Positions 6,258-6,753 of a stretch of DNA of 6,753 nucleotides are shown here, piece after piece. The notes below the pieces were generated by a model that made no database searches, was not told the DNA's origin, and saw only the letters and a program-made list of their open reading frames with translations. A program made the translations under genes and the position numbers. Source of the stretch: Bacteroidota bacterium. Lineage in GTDB: Bacteria > Bacteroidota > Bacteroidia > Bacteroidales > B39-G9. Every line of letters starts with the position of its first letter. The first letter of the stretch is position 1. The stretch is from positions 1 through 6,753 of the forward strand of contig JAUVJB010000168.1 of NCBI GenBank assembly GCA_030592465.1, in the 5' to 3' direction.

Positions 6258-6635
6258 ATGGAAAACTATAATTGGGAAAATAAAACATTTCTTGTTGTTG
6301 AAGACGAGGAAAGTAACTTTAAATTGATTCAAGCTGTGTTAAGAAAAACTAAAGCTAAAATAATTTGGGTTACTGATGGCAAAAGTGCAGTTGAAAAGTG
6401 TATGAGCAATGATGAAATTAATCTTGTTATTATGGATATTAAAATGCCTGTTATGGACGGGTTTGAGGCAACGAGACAAATAAAAAAGTTTAACAAAAAT
6501 TTACCAATTATTGCACAAACAGCTTATGCTATGGTTGAAGACAGAGAAAATTCTTTAATTGCAGGTTGCAACGATTATATTTCAAAACCTATTGATATTT
6601 CGGAATTTCTTAAGAAAATTAGTAATTTTATTTAA
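6258..6635 (+). CDS. Single-domain response regulator (receiver only)
   Basis: Cytoplasmic CheY-like protein of 125 residues consisting of one receiver domain and no output domain. The acidic pocket is Glu15-Asp16-Glu17 in VVEDEESN, the phospho-acceptor is Asp60 in VIMDIKMPVMDG, the switch residue is Thr88 in IIAQTAYAM, and the conserved Lys110 lies in YISKPID. All key residues are present, so it should accept phosphate. In Bacteroidota such lone receivers usually resemble the receiver domains of hybrid histidine kinases and act in phosphorelays or by binding a partner. No histidine kinase is within view, so the partner is unknown. The ATG at 6258 follows an A-rich stretch and gives a full first beta strand (KTFLVVEDE). 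Stop TAA at 6633. Confidence 0.92.
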   Translation: MENYNWENKTFLVVEDEESNFKLIQAVLRKTKAKIIWVTDGKSAVEKCMSNDEINLVIMDIKMPVMDGFEATRQIKKFNKNLPIIAQTAYAMVEDRENSLIAGCNDYISKPIDISEFLKKISNFI

Positions 6636-6661
6636 AAAGTGATATTTTTATTTTTTAAAAG

Positions 6662-6695
6662 AATAATATTTTGTAATTTTATCAAATAATATTTT
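6662..6695. repeat. 11-base direct repeat in AT-rich 3' spacer
   Basis: AATAATATTTT occurs at 6662-6672 and again at 6685-6695, 23 bases apart, just after the response-regulator gene. The surrounding 118 bases to the window end are nearly pure A and T and hold no gene or clear terminator hairpin. In such sequence the repeat may be chance. Confidence 0.35.
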
Positions 6696-6753
6696 TAATA
6701 AAATATAAGTTTATAATTATATAAAATATTGAAGAAATAAAAAAGTTTTATAA

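Overview
The window looks like a chromosomal segment of an AT-rich member of the Bacteroidota. The signs are: very AT-rich coding and spacer DNA; A-rich stretches instead of Shine-Dalgarno sequences before the starts; sequences resembling the Bacteroidota promoter (TTTG then TAnnTTTG); signal peptides ending in Ser-Gln; and a gene set typical of the phylum (a long CtpA-type protease, PnuC with a stand-alone NadR-type kinase, a PIN-PhoH ATPase and a lone receiver-domain protein). Assignment below phylum is not possible from the sequence alone.

Left part (1-1706): a G+C-richer edge (about 1-60) leads into two hairpins of similar build, then a secreted S41-family peptidase (181-1575, + strand) related to the tricorn-like branch of that family. 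A perfect 9-base inverted repeat sits just outside the start and the stop of this gene. An 11-bp hairpin follows between it and the convergent gene. This arrangement looks like a self-contained gene module and is the most interesting non-coding structure here, but it is not a proven mobile element.

Middle (1707-4537, all on the - strand): transcription would run from a CtpA-type S41 protease with a PDZ domain (4537-2915), across a 96-bp gap holding 7-base tandem repeats, into pnuC (2818-2201) and an overlapping NadR-type kinase (2246-1707). The last two form a nicotinamide riboside import-and-phosphorylation pair that feeds NAD synthesis.

Right part (4538-6753): a 328-bp divergent intergenic region carries a candidate promoter for each side. 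The + strand genes are a PIN-PhoH protein (4866-6185) and, 72 bp later, a single-domain response regulator (6258-6635). The last 118 bases hold no gene that I can see.

The six genes are mostly conserved housekeeping or envelope functions and do not form one pathway, except for the pnuC-kinase pair. I found no CRISPR array, tRNA, rRNA, insertion-sequence transposase, integrase or defence system. I do not claim a new system; the flanked S41 gene is the lead to check.
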